From Rhinopomastus cyanomelas (taxonomy: Eukaryota > Chordata > Aves > Bucerotiformes > Rhinopomastidae), in contig VXBP01005615.1 of NCBI GenBank assembly GCA_013400115.1, positions 62,001 to 126,000 on the forward strand: 64,000 nt of DNA, written 5' to 3'. The translations under genes were made by a program, and so were the position numbers. The notes beneath the pieces are model-generated. The model did no database searches. It saw nothing but the letters and a program-made list of their open reading frames with translations, and was not told the origin of the DNA. Every line of letters begins with the position of its first letter. Within the stretch, counting starts at the first letter, position 1. This document shows positions 22,161 to 35,500 of the stretch, one piece after another.

Positions 22161-24475
22161 TAACACATAAGTATAGAATCTAAGTCTAGATTAAAGATGA
22201 GAGATGTGTCATTTTCACATATAAACCAAAATACCCTTCACTTCGCCAAAGCTGAAAAGCTGGCAAAATCGGCTCTTCAATTTTAGTTGTTCTTTCTACT
22301 TTTTTTGACCCAAAGCTATAAGTTTCTGTCAAGCTGAATTGCATCGTTTGTTTCACGTACTGCTTTACCAACATGTTTTGTCTAGCTCCATTCAGCTCGA
22401 AGGTAACACTGATACGTAATGGCTTTGATTATAGCTCTGCTGAGACAATCAGATGATCTTGCCAGAATTTAAAGACTATAATTCTATCAATTTATTCTTA
22501 TTAACAAAAGAACTTTGCACGCTGATGTTTATCTGCTGCAGTTTAATAACTCCTTATTTCCCTAACAATAATCAATACACTCTCATATTTCATCTCATTA
22601 AAAGAACACCCATCTTTATCTGCTTATCTGAACTGCTGAGAAACACACCCATTCATGCATGAACTATCCAATGAATTTGAAAAGAAAGGTTTCTTCAAAT
22701 TAGCATCCCGTAGTGCGATCCTGATGATTCCCTGTCTTCCACATAAGTGACATGAATTGTGACACTGGGCAGCGCGCACTAGTCTTTCAGTGACACTGGA
22801 TCCTTTGAGGCAAAAATAGTTGACAAAAGCATCATCAGAACTGTGGGCACTCTGGCAGCAAATACTGACAATTCTCACGAGAAATCTTCTTAGGAACCTG
22901 CAAAGCCACGAGAAGAATTTGGAAGCTGGGGAAGGCAATGCTAAGCACTTGGCAAAGTTTGCTTTTTATGCTCAAATTCTGCTCTTCAAGATAGCCCTCG
23001 GCAAGACAATGCCAGCGTCAGGCTCCGCTGTCTGTTACTGGAAAACTGGGCTGACTAATCTGTAAAGGCAGAGACAGAGCAGTGCCGCAGAGTTTCTATG
23101 GAGATGGGAATTGGTGAGGAACCGATTCATCCAGTCCTCCAGATCTTACAAGGGGCCATTATAGCCATTTTTCTTTCTCTGAAGAAATGATGACATCTTC
23201 GGGAGTAACTGCAAAAGCGAGGTTAAGTTTGGCCTCAAATGAAGGTGTCTGGTATCTTTTCACCAGGTTCAGCATTTCAAAGCATAATTCACAACAGCTT
23301 TCAGTTCTTAGAGCTGACAGGATATGCAAATACAGAGAGTCTAGTGTCTGGGTTTGACACTCGGCGAGAAGTAGCAGAGAGGAAGAAGCATTTTCCAAGT
23401 AACAGTAGTTGCAGTAACAACAACCTTGCTATCAGACTACTCAAGCCCTCTGCACAGCAAGCCTGTCAGCCACCTCTGGACCTTTGACAAGTGTGTCCAG
23501 ATCCCAAAACTAAGTTACTAACCTGGACATGCAAGCAAACCAGCGGATTCCAGGTCCTATACCTCTCCACACCTGAGGGGTGACTGGAAATTTTGAGGTA
23601 TATTTCTCTGCTTTCAGAATATGTTGATTTACTCAAACTCTTGACTATCTCCCTGTCTCCTCTCTAACAAGGACTTCTTGTTTTTCTTTCGGAGGTGAAA
23701 TTTATAACTGGAAAAGAAACTGTCTGCAGAAAGTGAGCTATGAAGATGGATTTTATTTTTAAAGCCACTTGCTTTGCCCTGCTGTTTACAGGGGTTTGAG
23801 GCTGCTCCTGTATGTACACATGTGTCTTTTGAGAGGCTAAGGACTGGGGAAGAAGAATTAAAACATACCTTGATGAAGACAAAGAGAAATGGAAGTCTGG
23901 CTTCAGTTTAGCTAAGTTCAGGGACATGAGGTATGTAGTGGGTGATGCTCACGTTCAAGGGCTTGTAAAGAAATACGCTTCTCAATTTGTATTCTTATGT
24001 AAAATAGAGGTTTTTCCTTTCAAATCTGTAAAGACCAAATGTTTTTACCGGCTTTGCAGCATGAGCTGAAGAGGCTGAAGGAAGCCCTTTGCCCTCCTCC
24101 CCCCACATTTTCCCTCAGCAGCAGGAGCATGAGAGGCTGACCATTACCTGTCCTCCCCACAGAGCATCATCGCTGCCCTGCACACCCGCAGGGACCTTTA
24201 TTAGCACTCCTGGCTTTGCAAGCACGTTTTGACACACATTTTCATCTAAGCTTGATGTATTTAATAAAATGGACTTTCTAGAAGGAAATGAGAGAGTCCC
24301 AGGGAAGGAGGGAGGTGAGACAGCCCTCAGAATTGCAGATTCTGATCCACCACTGAAAACTCTCAGGGGAGCTCAGAGAAGGTAAAGGGCTGTCAGGGAA
24401 AACAAATTCCTCAAAACCCAGAAGGAGAGAGGGGTAGGAATTTCCCCAAACCCTTGTAAATCTTGAGCACAGGGA
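22161..24475. other. Unique non-coding stretch
   Basis: No repeat family is recognised. A minus-strand frame around 22690-22810 (GSSVTERLVRAAQCHNSCH) looks mildly coding-like but has only a weak acceptor, and I leave it uncalled. Confidence 0.4.
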
Positions 24476-24501
24476 ATATGTGTGTGTGTGTATACACATA
24501 T
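24476..24501. repeat. (TG)n repeat inside an inverted repeat
   Basis: ATATGTGT at the left and ACACATAT at the right are perfect inverted arms enclosing TG units and TAT. This can extrude as a small hairpin. It appears to be a microsatellite that has acquired self-complementarity. Confidence 0.8.
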
Positions 24502-25208
24502 CTCATAATGACAAATAACCTCATCACAGTAGTTTCTTCTGAGCTTATTCTTAACTTGCAGATTTCCTTTGGTTTTAACCTTTTGCAGTTTTGTTTCATT
24601 TCCAATAGAATCGAGGTTGTAAAATTAGTGCTGAGATAATACAAAATAATCCACCTCTGTGTTCATAAAAAATAGTTCAACTCACACTAACTGCAGTTAA
24701 CACCTTGTGCCATTTCCAGTAAAACTAACTCTTTTGTTAGTGTAGAGGAACATTTATGTTCTGAGGCATTTTCAAGTCCAGAAAAGAAATAAAGATATTT
24801 CAACTTTGGTAGGTACACAGTGATTTTCTTGGCCAATCCATTTTATCTTTCCCTCTTTTCCCCACAAGCTAATTTCTCTGTTTACTTGCCAGGACAATTC
24901 AGCAGCCACGTTCTCCTGGTGCAATGTGCATTGATTCACCGTTCTGTTACAGAAACATATACACAAAGAACTGGAAAAGCCCCCCCAAACACTAGTGCTG
25001 GAACTGCACACAGCAGCCCGAACACATGCCACTAATCCAAACTTGTAATCAGATTTAAAGAGCTGGAGAGTGTAATAGTAATGATTACTGCCAATAATTT
25101 CTTCATAGTGTGACACTAAGTAAGCCAAAGCAGTAACAGTCTTCTCATCTGCATGCAAGAGTCATCAATGGAAAAAAGGATTAAAGCAGTCCACACTCCA
25201 GTCTGATT
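24502..25208. other. Unique non-coding stretch
   Basis: No repeat is recognised. A minus-strand frame at 25158-24772 begins with a plausible peptide but degenerates, and no donor site fits. Confidence 0.4.
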
Positions 25209-25845
25209 ATGGACAAGGCATGTGAAAATGTACTGGAAATACTGGTACTCGGGATCGAGTGCACTATCAGCAAGTTTGCAGAGGACACCAAGCTGGCTGA
25301 GTGCTGCTGTCAATAAGCCAGAGAGACAGGATGTCATCCAGAAGGACCTGGAGAAGCTGGACAGGTGGGCCCAGGTGAACCTCATGAGGTTCAGCAAGAA
25401 CAAGTGTAGGGTCCTGCACCTGGGTCAGAACAATCCTCAGTATCAAGAGAGGCTGGGGGAGAAGGAGGTGATAGAAAGCAGCCCTGAGGAAAAGGACTTG
25501 GAGGTGGATGAGAAGCTGCACATGAGCATACTCTATGTGCTTGCAGCCCAAAGGCAAGCTGCATCCTGGCCTGCATCAAAAGAAGCAGGGCCAGTAGATT
25601 GAGAGAGGTGATTCTGCTCCTCTACTCTGCCCTGGTGAGACCTCACCTAGAGCCCTGTGTCCAGCTCTGGAGCCCTGAGCACAGACAGGACATAGACCTG
25701 ATGGAGTGAGTCCACAAAAATGATCAGAGGCTGGAGCACCTCTCCTGTGAGGACAGGCTGAGGGAGCTGGAGTTGTTCAGCCTGGAGAGGAGAAAGCTCT
25801 GGGGGGACCTGATAGCAACCTTCCAGGACCTGAAGGGGACCCAAA
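25209..25845 (+). mobile_element. CR1 LINE ORF2 fragment without 3' tail
   Basis: The sequence corresponds to the C-terminal part of the CR1 ORF2 reverse transcriptase. Recognisable stretches include AGTTTGCAGAGGACACCAAG (the SKFAEDTKL segment), GTCCTGCACCTGGGTC, and CTCTACTCTGCCCTGGTGAG (YSALVRPHLE). It also shows AGCCTGGAGAGGAGAAAGCT (FSLERRKL). The copy stops abruptly near 25845, before the end of ORF2, so both the 5' part and the entire 3' UTR are missing. That is unusual for a CR1 insertion and implies a later deletion or rearrangement. Stops and frameshifts are numerous. Confidence 0.9.
25209..25845 (+). pseudogene. Broken CR1 reverse transcriptase (ORF2) remnant
   Basis: The translated matches to the CR1 reverse transcriptase C-terminal region are spread over at least two frames and interrupted by stops. 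ORF2 normally encodes an endonuclease and reverse transcriptase acting on CR1 RNA in the nucleus; this piece lacks both the endonuclease and the catalytic palm motifs. It cannot encode an active enzyme. Confidence 0.85.
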
Positions 25846-28800
25846 TTGTTCTGCATGACTGCAGTAAATCTGACATGTCTTAACTATATGAGTAAATAAT
25901 TTTAACAAGAGCTAAATGTCAAGTCCTGCATGTCTGCTGAAGTGTCTGCTTTAGAAGACAGAGTAGCTGACCCTTTTGTGATGAGCCAACTCCTAAGGCA
26001 GCTGCCCTGCTTCGTGCCTTCCTAATCTCCACCAGACTAAGAGAGGGTTGGTAAGAACAAGCAAAGACCAGCAAGAAGGACTACAGCTCTAAGTGAGGCA
26101 GAGGCTGGCCTCTGAGGCTCAGAGGGGTATTTCTGCAGCTTCTGAGCAAGAGAAGCATCTTCTGGGTCCTCTTCTAGGAAGGTGTCAAGTGAAACCCAGA
26201 GAGGAGCCAAAAATTGGCAGCCAAACATGGAAAGAAGCAGAATTAGCCCAAGCAAGGGATATGCAACTTCCTGTAATTATGCTGAGGCTTTCCAGTTCCC
26301 TTCTGATTGTCTGTTTTGTCTCTCTATTTTGTCTTAGGCAGATCTTTTCCATTTTTGTATTTTCTTTACAATCTTTCTGTCCTTCAGTCCTCCGCTTGCC
26401 CTCCAAAAATAACCAATGAGTTTTAGCCATCATCTTTCTGTACCCTTCTCCTTGGTGTTAAACCTCTTCCCCGACTGCTCTCTTGTCTGTGTAGTCAGTC
26501 AACTGTTCCAGAAAACCACTGGGCATTCTGAGATCCTGTAGCTCTGAAAACTATCACCAGGTTTGTGAGCAGGAAAGGCCTGTCCCAGATGAGGTCACAC
26601 AACTGCGCTTTGAGAGCACTTGGTCTGTTGACTATGCACCAGTCAAGAAAAGAGGCTGCAGGAGGATTGGTACAATGGATGACAGGAGGAAGGTGATACC
26701 AAAGCTGGCATAAGCACAATCAATTTAAAGCTAAATTACCAACATTTAAAAATGCAGTTGAATTTGCAGAATTATTTTGTGCAGTGTCAGCACTTTGGTT
26801 TGTGTGGCTTTGGTGCTTTTGATCCAGTAGTGGGAGCCCTGAAGCAGGATTTATTGTGTTCTTGAATGACAGCCCAGAGCTGCAGAGCACCTGGCAAGAT
26901 GAAGTTTACCTTAGCTTCCTCCTTGGGCACTTTTGGAAGAACAACTACTTTATTATTAGTAGTAATAGTAGTAATAATACTAATAATTACTCTGTGCATC
27001 GAGCCAACAGCCATTCATTTGGTGCCATCATTACTGAAAGTAACCTGGAGCCGCTCTCTCCAGTTCCTGCAGGGGAAGTCTCCAACCTCCAGCTCAGACA
27101 GATTAGGTGGAGAAGTCCCTCCTCCTGAGCTGTTTCTATCTACCAAGCACTCCTGAGGAGTGCAGGGCCACTCTCACGTGGAAATCACCCCGGCCATAGA
27201 TTTGTTCCAACACGCCTGGAACTTGTGAGGAAAACTGAGGTAGAAGGTTACTCCCTGTCTGGAGCTGTTTCACCACCCAGCAGTCTGTTGATCGGAATTT
27301 CACCACAATTTCTCTGCAATAAATACTAAAAGCCTATAAAATGCTCCAAATGTTGCACAATAGGAATGAACTTGAACCGAGAGCCCTGCAAGATTAGCTG
27401 GACGGACACCGTGCTTGGAAATCTGGCTCAGCAGCAGGGCATCCTGCAGTATCAGCCCATTGCACTTCCGTGTTTGTTCTCTCAGCACAGAGCTGACCAT
27501 ATAACTCTGCTGTCAGCACACCTCCTTCCCTCTGCCTGGGCTTTGCAACCTATCTGGGACAGCCTACTGCTGCTCTGTGATGTTAACTTAGAGACCCTGA
27601 CCGAAGGCCAAAGCTTCTTCTTTCCATTCAGACAGTATTTCTACATAGGGAAAAAGAAAACCCATTGTACATGGGGGTAGCCCTAATTCTGGGTCTAATC
27701 TGCTGCTGCTGCATCAGGGATATCAGAGTGTTGAAGACAAATGGGCTTAGCTGTGCTTGGCACATAAAAATCAGGCCTCTCCTATGACTCAGAAGTGTGC
27801 TGCTTAACCACAGACCCCCAGAACCCACGACAGTTCGAGCACAGTCAGTTTTTATATGTCTGAGTTCTTAGACGACAGGGACTTGGCTGGGCTGCGCTGC
27901 GGGTTAAATTAATTGTAGTCCCTCGTCATCTTAACTTTGCTGAGGGATAACCTCCTCCTTGGAGGGCAAAACAGCCAACTTGAAAGAATGAGCTGTGGCA
28001 TAGCTGAGAGCCACAACAAATTCTTACTAACCATGGAGCTTTTCCTAGCAGATACCTGCATCTGGACTGTGGTGCAGAGCACAATGGGATTTAATAAGTG
28101 CCATTAAAACTGGCAGACAGCCCTGCTCCTAGCGAGAGGCCATACATTTAATAACTATGCAAAAAATTATGCAGCGTGCATGTGACCAAATTCTTTGTAG
28201 AGGAAAATCCCTAGGACTGTGTTAAATTAAATAGGATTATGGCTTTCACTAATCTGTATCCAGTGTGACCATACAAGGGTATTAGTTTGATAATATTTAA
28301 GGACTTAGCTTTACAGCAGCAGTGATCAGCTGTCTCAGCTCAGCGACTATGCTGTCGGTGAAAATGTTAACTACCAAAGAGATCGTTATTTACATTGCCT
28401 GAATTAAACATGTGACACCCACCAGCTGGCAAATTAAGCACAAGAAAGTTATGCGTAGGTCAAGGCATTTTTTTTGCTTTTGGGACAAGCAGAAGGAGCA
28501 AACAGTGGGATGTGACTTCTGCAAACAGCACTGCTGAGCCCTGCTCTTCTGAAGTCATGGGTAACAAACCCATCAGCTTCAGTGAGGGCAGAGCAAACCA
28601 CCGTGGCACCATCACAAACCTCAAAGCCTGGAGTGTTTTCCCCAAGCAGCACAGACTGTGAGATAATTTCACAATGTTTTGTGGTACCTAACCTGGGAGT
28701 ATTCCTCTTCCTGGCATCTGTTCACTAGGAGCTGCTCTGGTTCCGGTATTACGATGCTGCAGCTGCCTCCAGTCACTGAGATCAGAAGTGACTGGGGCAT

Positions 28801-31800
28801 ACACTGGCAAACACTGACATTTTAATGGCTTTCTCTGAAAAAGCAACCAGAAGCCCCTCTTTGAGCCTGTTTCCGCACAGGCACATACACAAAAGTCCGA
28901 ATCCAGGTGTATGTGCACAACTGGAAATCATCAGGAGTCTTACATGTAAATCCTGATAATGCAGTGCAAAAAACATTCAAAGCTGAAGTAGGAGCTCTGA
29001 TTTCAGTGAAACAAGCATTTTCATTACCTACATTTCCATTGCCACTACCTATTATTTCAGAAAACTGATGTCAGACTACTTTCCTATTAATTTTTGTGTT
29101 GTATTCTATTGTGTTGAAGCTATAAACTGAAGTGGTAATACAAGACTTCATCACGTACATACATACAGAATTTTTAAACAAAAACAAAGTGGAGCATCAG
29201 CTTCCTTGGGGACTCCTTCTCACATAATAGATCATATGAAAATGAAGCCTTTTCATTCTGTTCTTGAGTATTCAAGTGTGTACGTTCTTTATAGGAGGAA
29301 AACAATTTTTAGTAATTGAGTGATGTGTTCTACAGTCAGCACAGCTGAAATAAAACTATAGATATAGCATCTTCTCACATCTTGAACACTGGAAGATGAC
29401 TCTGCCTGAGGGACAAGTTTTTGAAGGAGTTGACTACATAAATCCTGTCAATGGCAACTCTGCTGTGCAAGTGTAGCAGAGCAGAACAATCTGGAATGAA
29501 GTAGGATTATGGTGTGGGCTGCAAAACCATCACTCACTGGAATACAGAGCACAAGACACAGTGGGTTGACTCTTAGCTCTCAGACAAGACTTGCAGGACT
29601 GCCAGGACAAAATGCCCTTTATGTTTAAATGGAACAGCCATGCCCTAGGGGTCAGGCAGGGACACAGGTGTAGGAGAGGCCAAGTGCACCGTTCCAGTTC
29701 CTCTGACCGGGTGGCTGTTCTTTGCGTAGCCCCACTAAGGCTGACCTAACCCATCCTGTCATCCTACAGTCCTCATACCCAAGCCATTGGCAATGCGACG
29801 CTAACAGTAAAGACATGATGCGCAAAGCAGCCTCATTTGGGCCCTGTGGGCAGCCTTGTCAAGATGAAGATTCCCTGCAACGGAGGGTGATTTTTGATCA
29901 CCTCCCTTCTAACTGCACAGACAGTTGGAAGATCTTTCATCAGCGAGCATAGCTATGGCCTATCCAACTACTCTGTACAGACTTCATGAATTTACAGTGA
30001 ACTTCGGGTTTCTTCATTTTGTTATTTAATCCATTTCTTAACTTATTTCCCTTGCTGAGCTCACGGTTTGCTATTTGACTGAGTGACCAAGATTAAATAT
30101 CTCAGAAATTTCTTAGGATAGCCCAGCTAATTTTTTTCTGGCTTAGTTGACCTGCCAGTGTTTTCAACAAAAGGAGTTCAAGAAATATAAATGTGAGCTG
30201 GAGTCTTATCAAAATTTCTTCGACAGTTTCTCCCAGAATAATCAGGAGCACTGTTTATGGTTCCTCAAGCTTTCAGTATGCTTTCCAGATGGCTGTTTTG
30301 GGATCCCAGCTTTGTAAGCAAAATCATCCAACTGAAATAAATGTATTGCCTGGGCACGTTCTTCTTCATACCCTGGAGCCACCTGAAATCACAATTCCCA
30401 TTGGATCCATGCAGCTATGCTAGTGCTAGGGCTCTTCTCCAGAAGACACACACAAGCTGTGCCTGATCTTATCTTAGGTTTTATTATAAAAACTGGGAAA
30501 GTTCTACCCTGGACTGCAGAGTTTCAGACTAGAGATGCGCCATTATCACACCTACGACAATGATATCTGATGGTTAAATGCTGAACTACATTTCATTTAA
30601 AAGGAGAATCAATGAATTGCTTGAAAACCCATTAAAGATTACACTACCACAATTTTAACACACAAAGGCCTCATCCTGACTTGCACCACATAAGCTTCTC
30701 TCTTCTGAGTAAATCACTGCACCGTTACAATGGCAAGACTGTGAGATATGTGGGGACTGCTTCCAGGACTGTGCAGTAGCTGAGGGAAAGGGCTAAGGGC
30801 AGTGAGAAGGGATCCCTAGATCCCACAAAATCTTAATGTAGTCCATGGGTCACTGCAGCAGTGCCAAGAGTGAAAATGGGTCTTTGGGCAAACAGATACT
30901 GAGCCATAAAATATTTCCTCAAGGGCTAATATTTATTAAACTGAGAGGTGAGAATTCAGGTGGCTGAAGGAGTTAGCTTTGGGCACTGCTGTGTGTTGTA
31001 ACGCTTACTTTGTCTGGGGAAAGACAGCTTCCATTTTACTAGGATGAATAGAAATTCCACTGCCTCCATTCCTGAGAACCTAAACAGAGACAGAACAGCC
31101 TATTTACACTAAAAATGTTATTATCTATCAGGTCATTTACAGTTCTGTCACTTACTTGAACCTCTTCCCTATTTCTGTTATCACTGCATGCCTCTTTGTA
31201 ATTGTTTTTATACAGAGCGTGTTTCCAAGGATCACCTGAGCTATTTGGCTTCATTTTTAATCTTTAAGAGTCTTTCTGAAATACCAAGAGAACAAAAAAA
31301 AAATCCACACACAAAAGAGACAGTTTTTGATGTATCTGTGATCTCCCATCCAATGCACCAAAGCGAATCCAGTCCTAAAGGCATGGTGGTAGCTCATGGC
31401 TAACGTGGAGCACAAGAATGGCATCCAGTGGTATGCACAGATGTATGCTGTTGGATGGTAAGAACAGCCCCTGCCGTGCTTTCAGCCTGGGCCAGCTCAA
31501 ATTCTCCCAGCAGTTACCAGGCAGAGTCTAGGAGCTGGCACAGTGCAGAGACAGTTTGCAGGTGATCACCACTTAGAAAAAATGTAGTCGGGTAGAAGTG
31601 GGATGTTCCATGGCAGCCTCTCCAGTGCCAGAGCTTTTAAAATTTACTAGCATAACTTCAAGCCACGTGTTCTCTTTTTATCTTTCTGAAGAGAACAGGA
31701 TGCAGAAAGTTACACACGAAAGTAACTATCCATGACAATACGTCAACTTATACTGAGTATTAAGGTGCCAGGAAAACCAGGCTGGTAATCACATTGTTAT

Positions 31801-33556
31801 AGATGCATCTTAAAGGCTAAATGAATCCTTTTCCAAAGTCCACTGACCTTTATTTGTATGCCAGATCAATAATAATGAAATATTGACAAGTAATATAAAA
31901 CAAGTTTCTCACAACATTTGACCAATGCTTTGTCATCCAAAAAGTTAGGTTTAAATTAGAAGAGCTTTAAACAGAATGAGTCCCCCTAAGATGGATAGGT
32001 GTGTCAGGATCCAGCTCCCACAGTATAATAGAGTTGTTTACTTCATTTGTAAAAATGCTACCATCAACTCTCCCAGTGAAAATTAATTCTCATGACATTA
32101 AAATAATCAATTACCAAGCACGGTGCTTTCTTTCTAATGATGTTACATACTGAAAATTCAATCTGGACCATGAAATTATGGTGAGAGCTGCTTCTAGATT
32201 GATGCACAGCTCAAAGGTTTTGCGGGGAGCAATGTGCGCAGTCCCGTGGAAAATGATGGCACAGAACACTGTTCTGTCTCTGTAAGCACCACTTGGGTGT
32301 GAAAAGGAAAACGGACCCCACATCACTTCTGATTGTGTTCCTTCCCCACCAGCAGATCTATGGTTCATGGTAGCAGCTGTACCTCCACGGAACTGCAAAC
32401 CCCTCTCTGCCAGAAAGCCATTATACACCTTCACTGTTCTGACTTTAGCAACATTTGTCCACACAGAATTCTTTTTCCAGGTGTGAATTCCCAGGCATAC
32501 GGAGGCATTTTTACACCAAAGTTGAATGCCTCTTGTTACTTAAAGAATTCATTAAATATGCAAAAGACAAAAGCTGACTAGCAGCGATCTACAGGCACAA
32601 TATTTGTCACACAAAATTAAACAAGGCAATCACAGAATGAGGTGCTAATGGAAACTCATTCTCTTGCAATGTGACTTGGGCTTTTTGGAGGTGAGCACAA
32701 CGCAATTCCTCGTAGGAACTCCATCAGAACATAAACCAAAATTATCTCAAAAGTGGCATAATTGGCAAATCACAGCAAGTAACTTTTAAGTACACCATAA
32801 GGCATGGCTCCACTGAGCTATCTCCACTGGCAGGACCCCTAAGCCACAGCATACTGGGTTACCCCCCTGTGAAACTAAACAAAGTACCCCCTGTTCCAGT
32901 GTGACCATGACTCACACAGTTGTCTGGACTTAAAGGACACACTATCAAACTGACACACCAGGAAAACAAGAAGTATTATCAGAGATCACAGCAAAGAGTG
33001 GCACTTGTGAAACAAATTCTCCTCAGACAATGTTCATCAACAATACATCGTTGACCTGAATGCTTCAGCAGTGACCCAACAGGAGGGGGACATAAATGCC
33101 AGCTCATCTCTACGTCACAAAGTACATTTTTACCTATTGATCTTACTGAGATGAACCCCTTGTCTCTTCTACGCTCTCAAAGGACTGCAGATTTGCAAGT
33201 CTATGGGATAACAAGTGATGAAACACAGGAGCGAAAGCTGGAAGTTTAAGATAAACTACCTGGGAATTTTGAAATTTAGGATGAAAATGTTAAGCTAAAA
33301 CCAAAGTCAAACACAAACTGATTAACAGAAACATGGAGTAATCTTACTAAGTCTATGTGCCACATGTTCTACTGAAAGTCAGCTCAAACAGCAGAGCAGT
33401 CTGAGACTAAGAGGAAGAAAAATGTACTGCCATGACATTATCAAATTCTATTAGAATAGTTAATTTCCCGCATTTACCGTGATTTCATAATCTCCCATTA
33501 TGGCAGCTGCAGGGAGGAGAGAGAGCAAGGGGACATGTGAATTCTTGGCACCGAAA
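25846..33556. other. Long unique non-coding stretch
   Basis: About 7.7 kb contains no recognisable gene or interspersed repeat except a trinucleotide repeat near 26.95 kb. CpG is slightly raised at 27160-27420 and 27830-27930. Short frames, including a hydrophobic one at 26866-27156 produced by the trinucleotide repeat, are not supported. Confidence 0.45.
26949..26991 (+). repeat. TAA/TAG trinucleotide microsatellite
   Basis: ATT/AGT/AAT units repeat in an imperfect array (TTATTATTAGTAGTAATAGT and onward). Read in frame on the plus strand it gives a run of Ile/Val/Leu codons that mimics a membrane segment. Confidence 0.85.
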
Positions 33557-33790
33557 TCACAGAACCTATGTTAAAGGCTTATTAAGACTATTTAATCCCT
33601 CTCCCTGCTGATTCTGGATTGTCCCCCATTGTACACTTCCTAGTGTTTTGTCTAACCTAGTTTTAAACTTCTCAAGCGATGGGAATGTCTTCAGTTCCCT
33701 TAGGAGATTACTTCAAGGCTAATGGATTTCACTGGCAGAGGCGCCTTTTGACATCCTGCCTACTTTTGCCCTTTATTCCTTCTGATTAAG
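33557..33790 (-). mobile_element. Ancient CR1-like LINE fragment
   Basis: The plus strand shows, in order, AATCACAGAA, AATCCCTCTCCCTGCTGATT, TGTACACTTCCTAGTGTTTT, GTCTAACCTAGTTTTAAACT, TCTCAAGCGATGGGAATGTC and CCTTAGGAGATTACTTCAAG. This order matches the antisense 3' region of old CR1-L3-type elements shared by birds, turtles and crocodilians. Divergence is heavy, and the block after 33700 is only roughly alignable. It predates the other CR1 copies here. Confidence 0.65.
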
Positions 33791-35500
33791 GAAGTTCCTT
33801 GCTTTCTCTTTTTCTTGAGGAATATGAGAAACGCCACGAATATTAGAAATTCCACCCCTGCCCCATTCTCACACCTGTAGGCAGGTTCTGAGTGGGGGAT
33901 GTAGATTTCTATCCAGGTGAAGCCAGCAGCAAGTGCCAGCAGCATTAACCTTCAGTAGAGTCACACTTTCTTCCCTGGCTGCTGCTGCACCACAAAAAGT
34001 GGTTTCCATATACAGCCCTCAGCCAGCTACTTGTCACCACCCTCTTCCTAGAGGTTATACACACCCTCCCACTCCCGATTTTCTGGCTGAGCTATTGCTT
34101 ACACTGCTGCTTCAAATGAGACAGCTTAGTTGAAATCTTCTATAGCAATAAACCATTGCCTACCTGTCTCTTTGTGAGTGACACGGGCTAGATAATGCTC
34201 CTAGCCACATCCCATTTGACAGGAGAGAGTAACCTTTCTAACGAACATAACACAACACCCCTCTCACTGAAATCAGAATCAGTCTGCAACGTATAACCCA
34301 GATGAGACTGTTAAGAATGCAGGAGGCTTAATGCTTTACAAATGGCTGAGGATGGGGTGATAAGTGTGGGGGTTTCTTTTCCTAGGACTGGTCTAAATTA
34401 TAATGTTTTGCCCACATAGCTCTATCAGTTCACGGCGTGAAAAATTCACATCCCCAGCAGCTATTGCTGTTTGCAGAGATCCTGGTGTGGATGCAGCTTT
34501 GCCAGAAGGAGAGAGCTTATATTGGCTCAACTCGCATCACTTCAGGAGGTGGGGAAAGTGCCAGGAAAACTCCTTCTGTCAGTGTGAGCAGCATACTGCA
34601 GGGTGCTCTGCTGGTACAGCCATGCAGTTCTGAGGCAGACCAGACCAGATCATATCACTGTTGCTTCATACATTTACTTTCAATTTACATGTTAGTAAAG
34701 GGGTCACATTGGAGAAATGCATCCCACCAAAGCTTGCCGACATCCCCAGACTGCTAATCTGACAGAACTGCTGCTTTGATGCCTTCTTGAAATAAGAAGC
34801 CATGTGCTACTACTCAAATCTCTGTTACTGGAAATCAGAAAGCAAGCTACGATCTCCTCAGGTGTGTTGGCACCTCTGCTGCAGCCATAAAATTTTGTTT
34901 TCCTGTTTTCCTGCTTCGCATCTACCAGCTTCCAGATCTGTATTTTGGAGAAACAAACCATCCCATCTTCTGACTCCAAAGATATTTTTGGATTTGTTTT
35001 GGTCTGAGTTTAACTGACAAAACTTTTTGATAAAAAAGGTTTAGTAAATTGCCTGTTTGTCCTTGATGCTCTTTTCTCCAAAATATCACATAGACTGCTT
35101 TCACATGGCAAGTATCACAGGACTCTGAATGCTGCTCATGCTTGAGCTGTATATAGATGGATACTGATATCAACAGTTGTCTCGAGCATCAGCTGGTTCC
35201 TTCCTGTGGCTAGAGCTGTGTCTGGCTGCTCTTTCCGGTGCTGTGTGACCTCTGTGTTTGTGTCTAATATCCTGTCTCCATTTACCATAGGGCTGTCGTA
35301 TCATATATCCTTGGTAAAATTATGAAATGCATATGTGATGCCATTTACTAAGAAAATCATATATTTGCCTGTGTTTTTTTTAAAATTATTTGGTATCTAT
35401 TTTATTTGAATTGTCCTACAAAGTGCAGACTTTCAGTGAGCTATTTCCTAGGCAACAAAAGACACGGAAGTGTTGCTTAAGATAAAAACAGAAAGGGAAT
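33791..35500. other. Unique non-coding stretch
   Basis: Nothing recognisable is present. AT-rich runs occur at 35370-35400. Confidence 0.45.

Noticed and set aside
22624..22938. Minus-strand frame with retained CpG
   Set aside because: The acceptor is weak and no donor is convincing. The peptide has no recognisable features.
24772..25158. Minus-strand frame of 128 codons with a plausible start
   Set aside because: The acceptor is only fair, no donor fits, and the second half reads as random sequence.
26866..27156. Apparent membrane protein frame
   Set aside because: The hydrophobic run is a direct translation of a TAA/TAG-type trinucleotide microsatellite.
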